Assembly: GCA_009885955.1 (NCBI GenBank)
Contig: VFJS01000068.1
Span: 1 to 64,000 of the forward strand
Length of the DNA: 64,000 nucleotides
From: Spirochaetia bacterium
GTDB taxonomy: Bacteria > Spirochaetota > UBA4802 > UBA5550
Direction: 5' to 3'
A program made the translations under genes and the position numbers. Every line of letters begins with the position of its first letter. The first letter of the stretch is position 1. A model generated the notes under the pieces. It saw only the letters and a program-made list of their open reading frames with translations. It ran no database searches and was not told the DNA's origin. Shown one piece after another: positions 8,939 to 19,022 of this stretch.

Positions 8939-11122
8939 ATGGAAAAATATTATAAACAAAAAATTACCATGCTGATTCCGGTGATTATCATGCTGCTGAT
9001 GTTAATAATATTAACATTTGCAGGGTTCTATTATATCAGCAAAACAAGTATTTTTGATCAGGTGCATTCAAGAATTAATAAGGTTAATGATCTGTACCGG
9101 AATGAAATTAATCTTGACGCGGAAACATACAGCGGCCTGTTATACTTTCTTGTCAGGGACCCGGACCTTATTAATTCCTGGATACAAAGGGACAGAAGGT
9201 CCCTGCTTGATGCCTCGGGGAAAATTTTCCGCGATCTGTCTGAAAATTATAAATTAACCCACCTCTATTTTCTTGACATTGACCGCGTCTGCTTTCTGAG
9301 GGTTCATAATCCTCCTGCCTTTGGCGATAAAATTGAGAGGTTCACCCTGCTCCGGTCAAAGGCGACCGGGGAATTGAGTTACGGGCTGGAGCTCGGGCCT
9401 TACGGCACATTCACGCTGCGGGTTATAAAACCATGGATTATCAATAACAGGCTGTCCGGATATATTGAATTAGGGGAGGAGATTCACCATATAACACCAA
9501 GGATAAAAAAGCTTCTGAATGTTGATATGGTCCTTCTTATATCAAAGGCGTATCTCAACAGGGGGATGTGGGAAGAGGGGAACAGGCTGATGGCCAAACC
9601 GTATACATGGGATGACCTGCCGGATCATGTTATTATCGACAGCACCTATGATAAAATTCCGCAAAGCATCATCAGCAGGCATGCCGATTTTTCATTGTTA
9701 CACGATGGTACCCGGGACAGGGATCAATTGAGGCTTGAATTTTCCCATGACCAGAAAAAATACCAGGGTGGGACAATACTTCTCAATGATGCATCCGGGA
9801 ATACTGTCGGCACATTATTAATAGTAACCGATATTACCATGGTTGAAAAGCAGTTACAGGGGATCGGGAATGGCATATTGATAATCTGTATTATCCTTTG
9901 CGGCCTGCTGATTCTGTTTTTTTATTATTACCTGAATAAAATTGAAAAAATAATATTATATACCCAGACAGAGCTAAGCCTGGCAAGGAAAGAGGAGAAA
10001 TTATTCAAAGAGAACAAGATTGAGTCCCTTGGAATTTTTGCAGGCGGCCTTGCCCATGATTTTAATAACCTTTTAACATCAGTTATAGGAAATATTACTC
10101 TTGCACTTGGGAATATACATAAAGATCATACGATCCATGATGCATTAAAAGATGCGGAAAAGGCATCACTGAGGGCGGTGAATCTGACCCACCAGCTCCT
10201 CACGTTCTCCAAGGGGGGCGCTCCTATCAAGAAGGTTGTTTCCGTGGAAATCCTTCTCAGGGAATCGGCGGAACTTGTTCTGAGTGGAACTGATATCGGC
10301 TGTTCATTCAGCATTGCCGGTAACTTATATAATGTAGAGGTCGATGAAGGGCAGATCAGCCAGGTATTTCATAACATCCTTCTCAATTCCAGGCAGGCCA
10401 TGGAAAAGGGGGGGAGGATAATAATTTCTGCGAAAAATCACTTGCATGCGCAAAGACATATGGCTGATTCAAAAGCCGGCATGTATATCAGAATTCAATT
10501 TGAGGACAATGGAATAGGAATCAGCGCGAAAAATCTGAAAAATATTTTTGATCCATATTATACCACGAAATCTAACGGTTCGGGCCTGGGGCTCTCAATC
10601 TGTTATTCAATCATAAAAAAACATTTCGGGAATATCGAAGTTTCTTCAAAATTAGGTGAGGGTACTGTTTTTGAAGTATTCCTCCCTGCCACTGATAGGG
10701 GCGCCGTATCAAGGATTGAGGAGAGGATGCCTTTAAAAAAAATTTCAGGCGGGAAAGTCCTGATAATGGATGATGATGACCTGGTTTTAAAAGTCTGTTC
10801 GGCCATGCTGAAGCAGATCGGATTTCAAACAGTTACCGCAGTAGAAGGGAATGAGGCCCTGGAATTATATAAAAAGGCAAGTGAATTCGGGGAGCCATTT
10901 GATCTTGTAATACTTGACATTACAATCCATGGCGGGATGGGAGGGAAAGAGGCAATCATGCATTTAAAATCCTATGACCCCCATATCAGGGCGGTTGTGT
11001 CGAGCGGTTATTCTAATGATGAGTTAATGTCCGAATATAAGAGTTATGGTTTTTCAGGGGTTATTGCCAAACCATACAAATTTGAAGAATTGAAAAAGGC
11101 AATTGAGAAAATTTTATTTTAA
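8939..11122 (+). CDS. Hybrid sensor histidine kinase with C-terminal receiver domain
   Basis: Two predicted TM segments around an extracytoplasmic sensor region; LGIFAGGLAHDFNNLLTSVIGNI (H-box), DNGIGI...GSGLGLSI; terminal REC: VLIMDDDDLVLKVCSAMLK...VILDITIHGGMGG. Confidence 0.93.
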   Translation: MEKYYKQKITMLIPVIIMLLMLIILTFAGFYYISKTSIFDQVHSRINKVNDLYRNEINLDAETYSGLLYFLVRDPDLINSWIQRDRRSLLDASGKIFRDLSENYKLTHLYFLDIDRVCFLRVHNPPAFGDKIERFTLLRSKATGELSYGLELGPYGTFTLRVIKPWIINNRLSGYIELGEEIHHITPRIKKLLNVDMVLLISKAYLNRGMWEEGNRLMAKPYTWDDLPDHVIIDSTYDKIPQSIISRHADFSLLHDGTRDRDQLRLEFSHDQKKYQGGTILLNDASGNTVGTLLIVTDITMVEKQLQGIGNGILIICIILCGLLILFFYYYLNKIEKIILYTQTELSLARKEEKLFKENKIESLGIFAGGLAHDFNNLLTSVIGNITLALGNIHKDHTIHDALKDAEKASLRAVNLTHQLLTFSKGGAPIKKVVSVEILLRESAELVLSGTDIGCSFSIAGNLYNVEVDEGQISQVFHNILLNSRQAMEKGGRIIISAKNHLHAQRHMADSKAGMYIRIQFEDNGIGISAKNLKNIFDPYYTTKSNGSGLGLSICYSIIKKHFGNIEVSSKLGEGTVFEVFLPATDRGAVSRIEERMPLKKISGGKVLIMDDDDLVLKVCSAMLKQIGFQTVTAVEGNEALELYKKASEFGEPFDLVILDITIHGGMGGKEAIMHLKSYDPHIRAVVSSGYSNDELMSEYKSYGFSGVIAKPYKFEELKKAIEKILF

Positions 11123-11185
11123 TCCATGTCCATCGATGAATCTAATCCCGGGAACAGGCGCCCCTGAATTTACTCTTCGCAGTAA

Positions 11186-14100
11186 TCAGAATATTAGAGA
11201 AAAATTAAAACCCACTTCATAAGATATAATTTCCTTACTGATGGCTGAAGTTTCCCTGTTTCTGAACCTCTCAAGAACCCATGTCGTGAAAATTCCGCCC
11301 TGTATATATTTATGGAGATCGAGCATGAGCTTGTTTCTAATGAGAAATTGGTCATAGGGTTCCGGTGTGACTGTTTTTGAATAATCATACCGGTTCAGCA
11401 GCATCGAATATTCGATTGAAAAAATAGGAAAGGCTGTCAGCTTGTATATATTCGAAAACAGATTGTACATCCAGGCTACATCTGTTTCATAGAGGACGGA
11501 GAATTTATATCCGAAATCCTGCTCTTTAAAAGATGCTTTTTCAGGCATGTTCCGGATATAGATGTCATCCTCTTTTGAACGCGTTGAATCGGCAGTTGAT
11601 ATAAACTCCCTGTCCATCTTCATCCGGTAATCAAGTCCGGCATTAAAGCTGACATGCGACCTGTCCCATTTTAATGTAATCCCGGTATAGGGGGAGTGTA
11701 CATTTTCCTGAATATTTGATGTTATGAGAAGGTTGTTCGCGAAATTGTACCCGATAGTGAAATTGGCGGAATGGTGGGGGATATCGAATCTGTTTGCCCT
11801 GAAAAAGCCTGTGTTGAAAAATTTCATTAAATCAAAGTTGAATTTTGTATTGATACTCCTTGTCACAACCTGCTGCGGTATACCGTTTATATTCATCCTC
11901 TCTGCCACCTGATTGATGCTGAAAGCGGTATCCACGGAAAAAATTTTAAAGTCATGGTTCCATGCAGTAGTAAGGGTATCAATCAGTCTGAGCTGATTAT
12001 TATAGTCAGGAACATTATCTCCAGATGGAAATGTGATACGGGCATTACCGTTGCGGAATGCGTAGTCTCTGCCATTCCCGTAATTATGACGTCCCAGGAA
12101 AAATACCCCTGGATAATACCTGTTGTAGTTCATACCCACATCCATGTACCTGAACAGGGAGTGTTTAATGCCGTATTCCTCTCCAAAGGAATCGGAGTGT
12201 TCGCCTTCAAAGGGAATATCCGTTTCCAGGAAATAGAGGGACCTCATGTAGGTTATATTAAGATTTTTAAAAAGGTTCAGTTCCCTTGAACTGCTTAAGG
12301 AAACGGGGATGTTGATTTCTGATAATATAAAACTCCTGGCATCCCTGGATCTCTTGAAAATATCGGCTGCGGATTTTTCAATTTCATCGTAGTCTTTGAA
12401 CCTGTTCTCAATGTAACTGAGTTCCAATTTGTATTTCGGCGCGACTATATAGCTGTCTACGAGGCCGGCAGATATAAGGGATTTTCTGTTCCTTCCGGTA
12501 AATCTGAAGGAGTCATTATATATAAAGGGGAAGTGAAAATCACCGTTAACGTTTGTCAGGATTTCTGCGTCATTCATTCCGGTTTTTCCTGCAAGTTTTA
12601 CTATCTCCTCGGAACCCATTCCTATCTCGGGCTTAATAAAAAATATTTTGTTTGTATAATTCATGCTGAAAAGGGCATCTGATTTCTGCCTTTTCTCCTG
12701 CTCCGATGCGGGAGTCAAAGTTGAGAGGCTGCTCTTCGCAATGTCTCCGGAATCGCGGTTTATTTTTTCATTTTTAAAGGACATATCAATATAAACATTA
12801 GTCAATAATTTTCCCGAGAGGAAATTATTCAGCTCGTCCTTTACCGTAATAACAGGTGTATGAGTGCTTTTTTCCGTTTCTTTAAATATGCCGTTGCCCG
12901 AAATGTACTGGTCGGATTTATTGCTGTAGTTGTCGTGCTTATATGCGATTTTTATGCTCGGGACCCCGTTATTCAGTGACATGAAATCGGTTATAAACTG
13001 ATAGGTATCCTTTACTGTTTTCCCCCTTTTTTCAACCTGTATATTTTCGTTAAGGCTGTCTGTTGACGATTCCTCGCGGATAAAGTCCATCTGTGTATCC
13101 CAGTTCGGGAGTATTTTCATGGATGAAAGAAATTCTCTGTAATTCTCGCTGACATCGGAAAATGTTTTTCCCACGGTACTGAATTGCGCTCCATGGCCTT
13201 TCCGGATATACTTGAGGTTGATATCCGACATGATCGGTGTACCTGAAGCGGTTGTATAGAGCGGTTTTGTAATTTTTATTTCTCCCTCAATCCAGTGCGC
13301 CTTGCTCACAAGGTCCTCGGGTTCTGTAACATACATTTCATTAATCCATATCTTCCCGTTGCTCCCGGTGTTTCCGGAAATGATCAATTTAATAAAATTT
13401 ATCCTTTTCAAGTCCGGCTCTCCTGTCACGGAACTCATGTCATAATCTCCATGAGAATTAGGCTTAAGTTTCAGTTTAATCTCCCTCCATACTTTCAGAT
13501 AGTCAGCAGGTACAGTGTAGGTGATATAATCGTTTTCGGAAGATCCAAGAACAATGCCGATTTTTTCGCTTCCCGATATTTTCCGGTAATTGAACCATAC
13601 ATTCAGTGTTTTATAGAATCGTAAATCCATGGGCTTTAAAAATTTTCTTGTGACAGAAACGTAGTTCCCGGCTGTTATTGAATAATCCAGCTGCAGCGCT
13701 GATTCATTTGTTTTCGACAGTTCCTTGTCGGTTTTATCGCCGTAGAGTGAATTATACAGCTCCTTATTCTGCAATAAAAATGATTCAGCCCTGTATTCAC
13801 TGTCATTGAGACTGCTGACGATTGTCATGGAAAGGCTGGCCGGACCTGCCGGGGACCCGTTCATCTCAACGTTCCTGTATCTCATTGATACAAATTTGAT
13901 TGTATCGATATAGATTCTTCCTTTCGCGCTCACGGAATTCTGAATGCTTATCCTCACGGCCTCTACCTGCTTCAGTATAGCTATATCGCTCTGCGCCAGC
14001 GCGCTCTGGTCAATGTAGATCCTTTTCACCTTCCATGATGCCGGATCAGATGTAAGTGAAATGGAGCCAAATGAATAGCTGCTCTCAACGGTATCGAGGA

Positions 14101-16906
14101 TGCCGTTTCCGTTTATGTCTTCCGTATTTAAAATGCCGTCGCCTTTTGTCATTGAGTTGAGTCTTGGCCCTGAACCGACCCTGGTGGGAATATTTCCGTT
14201 AAATGAATATCCTGTATCCTCTGAATACCCCGCATTGGGGTTGCTGTCGATGAATCCGTTATTATTGATATCCTCGGTATCAATAATTCCATCGCCGTCG
14301 GAATCCTCGTTTATCCTTCCAACATCAATACTCATATTCACTGCCGAGGTCCCTTCATACTTATACCATATTTCAATATAATGGAGCCCGGAGAAATCCA
14401 CGGCCCCATCGGACAATTTTCTTGTTGCTATGGAGATGCTGCTGCCGGTTGAAAAGTCGAAATCCAGGGCCAGTGACCGCTGCGAGGTCTCCTTTTCAAA
14501 AGAACTGTCGACATGGCCAGTGGCCACATTGAAGGGCCCGGGCTTCACCGCGTAATCAATTTTTGCGGCATTATGAGAGAGGCCTTTCAATGTTTCCGGG
14601 CTTGACAGACTTCTGTAAAAATAATAATATAACAGGCCCCTGTCGGCCTGGGTGTATAGCGGCGGCATGGATGAGAGTATCCAGTCCTTTTCCGATAAGG
14701 ATATGTGGATAATCTCATCCGTTGATTCCATATTATCTATGAGGCCCTTGCCGAACGTATTGACTTTTTTTATGCTCCTGGCATACTCACCGTAGGCATG
14801 TATCTGAACTGGCAGGGAACTTCTTTTCGCATCGGTAAAATTATTCGTGAAGCCGGCCAGCCTTTTTCCGTCCAGGTGAAGCGACATGTCCCCTTCATAG
14901 ATAAGTGTCTGTGTCGGCGTATCGCCTATATTGGGAATTATTTTTACAGGGGCGTCCCGGCTGTACATAAGGGTGCCTCCTATGTTAAGGCTCCTGTTGA
15001 TTTCATAATCGCCCCTTAACCCTCCGATGAAAGACTGGCCAGTTGTTCCAAGGGGTAAATATTCATATTTAATTTCAATTTCTGTCTCCGGCCCAATCAG
15101 GGGGTTGCCGGAATCGTTAAAGACAAGGAGGCCCGAGGTAAGGTCAACGGTGAACAGGTTCTCTGATATATCCCTTTTGTTGACTTTGACTTTTACGCTG
15201 TTGGGGATGATATTGAAATGCTTTAATTTAAAGCTCCTTGCATCCCTGAAGTAATCGGCCAGTATTGAATAATGTGAATCGGTAAAAACACCCGCGGTCT
15301 GTTTCTCCGCGTATACGTTTGCCGATACTGCCGATGAATAATTTGTTTTCAGCAGACTTTTGAAAGGCTCTCTCAGGGTGAATTTTACAAGGCCATTTTC
15401 ATAATCAATGGCATACTTCCCGATTGACTGGATATCGCTTTTTGACAGCTCCTGGTTTTCTCTGAAGAAATGGATCTGAAAGTTGTTCTGGAGAAGTTGT
15501 CTCTCCCCGATGCTGTAAATGGATCTCATTTCATATATGTCAAGGTTCAGTTTTCCATCATTATTCCTGTCTTCCGATGCGCCGAGGGCCAGGTCTTTAT
15601 TGATGTCCTCATCCATTGAATATCCGTATTTGATAAAGACTATGAGTTTTCCGGAAAATGCCCCTCCCGGATGCGCCGTATCTCCCGGGGATATTACTCC
15701 CGGGTCTGAAGTTGCTCCGCTTTTAAGATTGTACGCGGCGAAAATTCTCGCGCTTTCCGGGACAATGCTGATAAAAGTCACAACGCCTGTGGAAAAGTTA
15801 ATTGAATAATCCTTCCCCTGTACCAATTTGACATATAGTCCTTTGTCAATGGGAAGAGTTATGGCATTGAAATTATTATGGGCATTCTGGTCATCCATAT
15901 AAAGATCAAATCCGTTCGGGTCGATGTCTACCGGATACAGGCGGTAATTCTCAGGGGAGGACGGGTATGATGACAGGGCAGTAAGCGTTGTATATCCGGA
16001 GGAACCGGTCGGGACTGATGAGGAGTTATCATACCGCCTGAATGGTTCTATCTGATAATAGTTTCTTTTTATATATTGAAATTCCGATATTTTAAATGAG
16101 CCGGCGGAAGAATTCCCTTTAAAAAGCTCAACCTCTGTTTCACCTCTGATGACGCTTCCGAAAGCCTTGATTTTAAACTTATCTTTTTTTATTGTAAGAT
16201 CAAGGCCCATTCCTTTTTGTGAATTACTGTCATACACAGCGTATTTTGAGTGATCAAATTTTATGTCAATCTGCCCCGCATTTATTTCTCTTATGACCTC
16301 GTCATCGTTAATGGCTTTATACTGCATCTGATATATATTATCCTGTCTCCTGCTGTCATGGTCAATGAACAGGGTCATCCTCTGGCCTACCGTCCCTTCA
16401 ATGTGCAGAAGAGTTATCTGTTCAGGAGCAAGGCCGTCTTTTACTACCCGGGACACCGGTTTATCCTCATCAAACTGCTTATACTTTTTATCGGTAAAAG
16501 AGGAATGGCCGTATTTGACATTGAAGATCATGGAACCGTAAGACTGTACCTGGATATCCTCACTTTCATAAATTTTCAGAAGGCCGCCTTTATCCTGAAC
16601 GGAGGTGTATTGAGGGGAAATAACATACCTGTCCCAGTCGCCCCGTGTATATTCCGGTACTATGAATAATTTCCCTGTTGATAGAAACAGTCCCGGCCTG
16701 CTTCTGCTCCCGGCAGCCTTTACCTGGACCTTATCCGGCGATATCGGATCTTTTTCTGTTTCAGGCCTGGTATCCTGGAAATTTTTTTTGATGTATTCGA
16801 GCAGCAGGGATTTATTGCCGTCATAATATGAATATGCGGCAGTTGCCAGATATGTTAAACCGGCTGCGGCCGCCAGTTTCAGATAAGGAGAGAAAAATTT
16901 TAACAT
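11186..16906 (-). CDS. SprA/Sov-like very large outer-membrane protein
   Basis: 1906 aa; LHIEGTVGQRMTLFIDHDSRRQDNIYQMQYKAINDDEVIREINAGQI, LIDNMESTDEIIHISLSEKDW, DTEDINGNGILDT calcium-binding-like repeats, GKIWINEMYVTEP, beta-strand-rich C-terminus: pattern of the SprA/Sov family. Confidence 0.7.
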   Translation of the reverse strand: MLKFFSPYLKLAAAAGLTYLATAAYSYYDGNKSLLLEYIKKNFQDTRPETEKDPISPDKVQVKAAGSRSRPGLFLSTGKLFIVPEYTRGDWDRYVISPQYTSVQDKGGLLKIYESEDIQVQSYGSMIFNVKYGHSSFTDKKYKQFDEDKPVSRVVKDGLAPEQITLLHIEGTVGQRMTLFIDHDSRRQDNIYQMQYKAINDDEVIREINAGQIDIKFDHSKYAVYDSNSQKGMGLDLTIKKDKFKIKAFGSVIRGETEVELFKGNSSAGSFKISEFQYIKRNYYQIEPFRRYDNSSSVPTGSSGYTTLTALSSYPSSPENYRLYPVDIDPNGFDLYMDDQNAHNNFNAITLPIDKGLYVKLVQGKDYSINFSTGVVTFISIVPESARIFAAYNLKSGATSDPGVISPGDTAHPGGAFSGKLIVFIKYGYSMDEDINKDLALGASEDRNNDGKLNLDIYEMRSIYSIGERQLLQNNFQIHFFRENQELSKSDIQSIGKYAIDYENGLVKFTLREPFKSLLKTNYSSAVSANVYAEKQTAGVFTDSHYSILADYFRDARSFKLKHFNIIPNSVKVKVNKRDISENLFTVDLTSGLLVFNDSGNPLIGPETEIEIKYEYLPLGTTGQSFIGGLRGDYEINRSLNIGGTLMYSRDAPVKIIPNIGDTPTQTLIYEGDMSLHLDGKRLAGFTNNFTDAKRSSLPVQIHAYGEYARSIKKVNTFGKGLIDNMESTDEIIHISLSEKDWILSSMPPLYTQADRGLLYYYFYRSLSSPETLKGLSHNAAKIDYAVKPGPFNVATGHVDSSFEKETSQRSLALDFDFSTGSSISIATRKLSDGAVDFSGLHYIEIWYKYEGTSAVNMSIDVGRINEDSDGDGIIDTEDINNNGFIDSNPNAGYSEDTGYSFNGNIPTRVGSGPRLNSMTKGDGILNTEDINGNGILDTVESSYSFGSISLTSDPASWKVKRIYIDQSALAQSDIAILKQVEAVRISIQNSVSAKGRIYIDTIKFVSMRYRNVEMNGSPAGPASLSMTIVSSLNDSEYRAESFLLQNKELYNSLYGDKTDKELSKTNESALQLDYSITAGNYVSVTRKFLKPMDLRFYKTLNVWFNYRKISGSEKIGIVLGSSENDYITYTVPADYLKVWREIKLKLKPNSHGDYDMSSVTGEPDLKRINFIKLIISGNTGSNGKIWINEMYVTEPEDLVSKAHWIEGEIKITKPLYTTASGTPIMSDINLKYIRKGHGAQFSTVGKTFSDVSENYREFLSSMKILPNWDTQMDFIREESSTDSLNENIQVEKRGKTVKDTYQFITDFMSLNNGVPSIKIAYKHDNYSNKSDQYISGNGIFKETEKSTHTPVITVKDELNNFLSGKLLTNVYIDMSFKNEKINRDSGDIAKSSLSTLTPASEQEKRQKSDALFSMNYTNKIFFIKPEIGMGSEEIVKLAGKTGMNDAEILTNVNGDFHFPFIYNDSFRFTGRNRKSLISAGLVDSYIVAPKYKLELSYIENRFKDYDEIEKSAADIFKRSRDARSFILSEINIPVSLSSSRELNLFKNLNITYMRSLYFLETDIPFEGEHSDSFGEEYGIKHSLFRYMDVGMNYNRYYPGVFFLGRHNYGNGRDYAFRNGNARITFPSGDNVPDYNNQLRLIDTLTTAWNHDFKIFSVDTAFSINQVAERMNINGIPQQVVTRSINTKFNFDLMKFFNTGFFRANRFDIPHHSANFTIGYNFANNLLITSNIQENVHSPYTGITLKWDRSHVSFNAGLDYRMKMDREFISTADSTRSKEDDIYIRNMPEKASFKEQDFGYKFSVLYETDVAWMYNLFSNIYKLTAFPIFSIEYSMLLNRYDYSKTVTPEPYDQFLIRNKLMLDLHKYIQGGIFTTWVLERFRNRETSAISKEIISYEVGFNFSLIF

Positions 16907-16997
16907 TGGGATAATTGTATTCTAATAAAAAAGTATTGTCCCCTATGTTTAAACTAAAATCACAATGAAGTCAATATGAAGATGAGGCGTGCTATAC

Positions 16998-17993
16998 TTA
17001 CCAGATCCTGCTCATGTAGGGATAGGGATTTATAGGAATGCTTCCGAGCCTTATCTCATAGTGGCAGTGATTTCCGGTTGCATTTCCTGTTTGTCCCACG
17101 TATGCGATAACTTCGCCTTTCCTGACATTCTGTCCAGTCTTCACCGCAAGGGATTCACAGTGGCCATATACTGTTTCAAAGCCGTATTTATGCTGCAATC
17201 TTACGCTGAAACCGTATCCTCCGCTCCAGCCCGCAGCAAGGACAATTCCCGGTGCCGTGGCCCTGATAGGTGTCCCGTTCGATGCTGCTATGTCAATACC
17301 GGTATGAAAATCCCGTCCATGGCCGAAGGGAGATCTTCTCCATCCGAACAGCGAAGTTATGTGCCCCTGATTTGAAACGATTGATGGCGTATCCTCGATT
17401 ACCTTGCTTCTTACATCGATGAAGTTTTTTAATGCTTTAATTGTATTCGTTGAGCATATGATATCTTTTTGTATGTTTTTTATGGTGAATATCTCCTGGG
17501 GAAGGATGTCTTTTATCTTCAGCATTTCATTGAGTTCTTTTTTTTCAAATTCCTCCAGGCTCCAGATGTACTCAATCTCCTCGGTCCCTGCGGCAAGTCC
17601 ATAGAGTTCTTCAATTTCAGGCTTTAATTCTATGATAAGGTCATCAACATTTTTAGTCAACTTTTCGAATCTGAGAAGATGCGATCTGATATCGTTATAG
17701 GTTGTCAGCAGACGCTGCTCTTCTCTTTTTACAGCGGAATTTTTTATTATCGCATAGGAAGAAGTAATAAGGATAACAATGAAAAGCGCAACAAAAAAGA
17801 GTATGATAAATTTTGAGATCTGAAAGTTGAATATTTTTTTTTCATTGTGGGGGATGAACATGATTGTCATTTTTTCATGCCCGATTTCTATAAACCGCTC
17901 CCATAAAATATGTAATTTTTTCCTGTATATATAGAAATATTCGGAAAATTTTATTTTCATTCTATTCTGATATTGTTTGATATTATATTTCAT
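16998..17993 (-). CDS. M23 family metallopeptidase (LytM/murein hydrolase-like) with N-terminal TM and coiled coil
   Basis: ITSLFGWRRSPFGHGRDFHTGIDIAASNGTPIRATAPGIVLAAGWSGGYGFSVRLQHKYGFETVYGHCESLAVKTGQNVRKGEVIAYVGQTGNATGNHCHYEIR. Confidence 0.95.
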   Translation of the reverse strand: MKYNIKQYQNRMKIKFSEYFYIYRKKLHILWERFIEIGHEKMTIMFIPHNEKKIFNFQISKFIILFFVALFIVILITSSYAIIKNSAVKREEQRLLTTYNDIRSHLLRFEKLTKNVDDLIIELKPEIEELYGLAAGTEEIEYIWSLEEFEKKELNEMLKIKDILPQEIFTIKNIQKDIICSTNTIKALKNFIDVRSKVIEDTPSIVSNQGHITSLFGWRRSPFGHGRDFHTGIDIAASNGTPIRATAPGIVLAAGWSGGYGFSVRLQHKYGFETVYGHCESLAVKTGQNVRKGEVIAYVGQTGNATGNHCHYEIRLGSIPINPYPYMSRIW

Positions 17994-18113
17994 ATTGGCT
18001 AAATGAGTTTAAACATAGTATACTATCATTATCGCTTTTATATATATTTTTAGCAACTAAAATTTATACTGCTCCATTCAATGTTTTAGTCAAGTATATT
18101 CCTGATAATATTA

Positions 18114-18899
18114 TTATATTGACAGCGTGGCGCTGAATGTGGAGAAAGTCCTGAACTTGTCTTCCACCGAACTACCGTTGCTTACCTGTACCTTGTAAAA
18201 GTCCTGACTGGGAACCCATACAAAATTAAAACTGCCGGAGAAAGTTACATTGGTTATCGTCGCGTTAATACCCAATGTTGTCGTAAGGTCGCTAAGCCCG
18301 CTTTTATTCAGCGTATTTGCATTAAAATAACCGAGCATTGCCCCGATGGTTAAACCCCCATTTCTTATTTCAAATTCCTTGTTCATGCCGAATTGAATGT
18401 AAAAATCCATTTTTTTCTTTGAATCGATATAGTAATCATGGCTGTATTTGATTGTCGGTTTAAATGGAATCCCGTCAAAAGATAAAAAAATGCTCCCTGT
18501 GGCGGCATCTTTTTTATTTACATTCAGGAGATGAAAATACCATACGCCGGCTCCAAGTGTCAGGGACTGCCTGAATGTATGGGAGAAATCAAGGCCGAAA
18601 TCGGCTGTGTGTTTTTTATCAGAGAGCCTCGAATCGGTATCAGCTTTATCCTTCCTGGTCATATAATCTTCACTGTACTCTCCCATGTATCCAAGTTTGA
18701 GGTCGGCCAACTTGAGTGAAGCAAAAGGAAAAAATGCTCCGTCATGGTTAAACCTGTACATGCCCCTCCATATATAATCGCTGGTATAATCCATACCCAT
18801 GGAAAATCCCATGGAATCAGTTGCTTCATTTTTCGCAAAAAGCGGGCCGAGCCCCAGGGCTAAATGGATAAATAATAAAATGCTGATAATTCTGTTCAT
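18114..18899 (-). CDS. Putative outer-membrane porin (TorF-like)
   Basis: Signal peptide, MGFSMGMDYTSDYIWRGMYRFNHDGAFFPFASLKLADLKLGYMGEYSED; beta-barrel-like alternation. Confidence 0.6.
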   Translation of the reverse strand: MNRIISILLFIHLALGLGPLFAKNEATDSMGFSMGMDYTSDYIWRGMYRFNHDGAFFPFASLKLADLKLGYMGEYSEDYMTRKDKADTDSRLSDKKHTADFGLDFSHTFRQSLTLGAGVWYFHLLNVNKKDAATGSIFLSFDGIPFKPTIKYSHDYYIDSKKKMDFYIQFGMNKEFEIRNGGLTIGAMLGYFNANTLNKSGLSDLTTTLGINATITNVTFSGSFNFVWVPSQDFYKVQVSNGSSVEDKFRTFSTFSATLSI

Positions 18900-19022
18900 G
18901 TATTTACTGCTCCTGTTCTCTTTTATGGAGATCTCTTAAACTTTCAGGCTCATGTATGTTATAAATTAAAAAGAAACAAAATTTTTCAATACTATTATAT
19001 ATCTATACTGAAAATTTATCCC

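Noticed and set aside
15519-16669. Several plus-strand ORFs of 90-140 aa over the SprA-like gene
   Set aside because: Shadow ORFs opposite a long uninterrupted coding frame.
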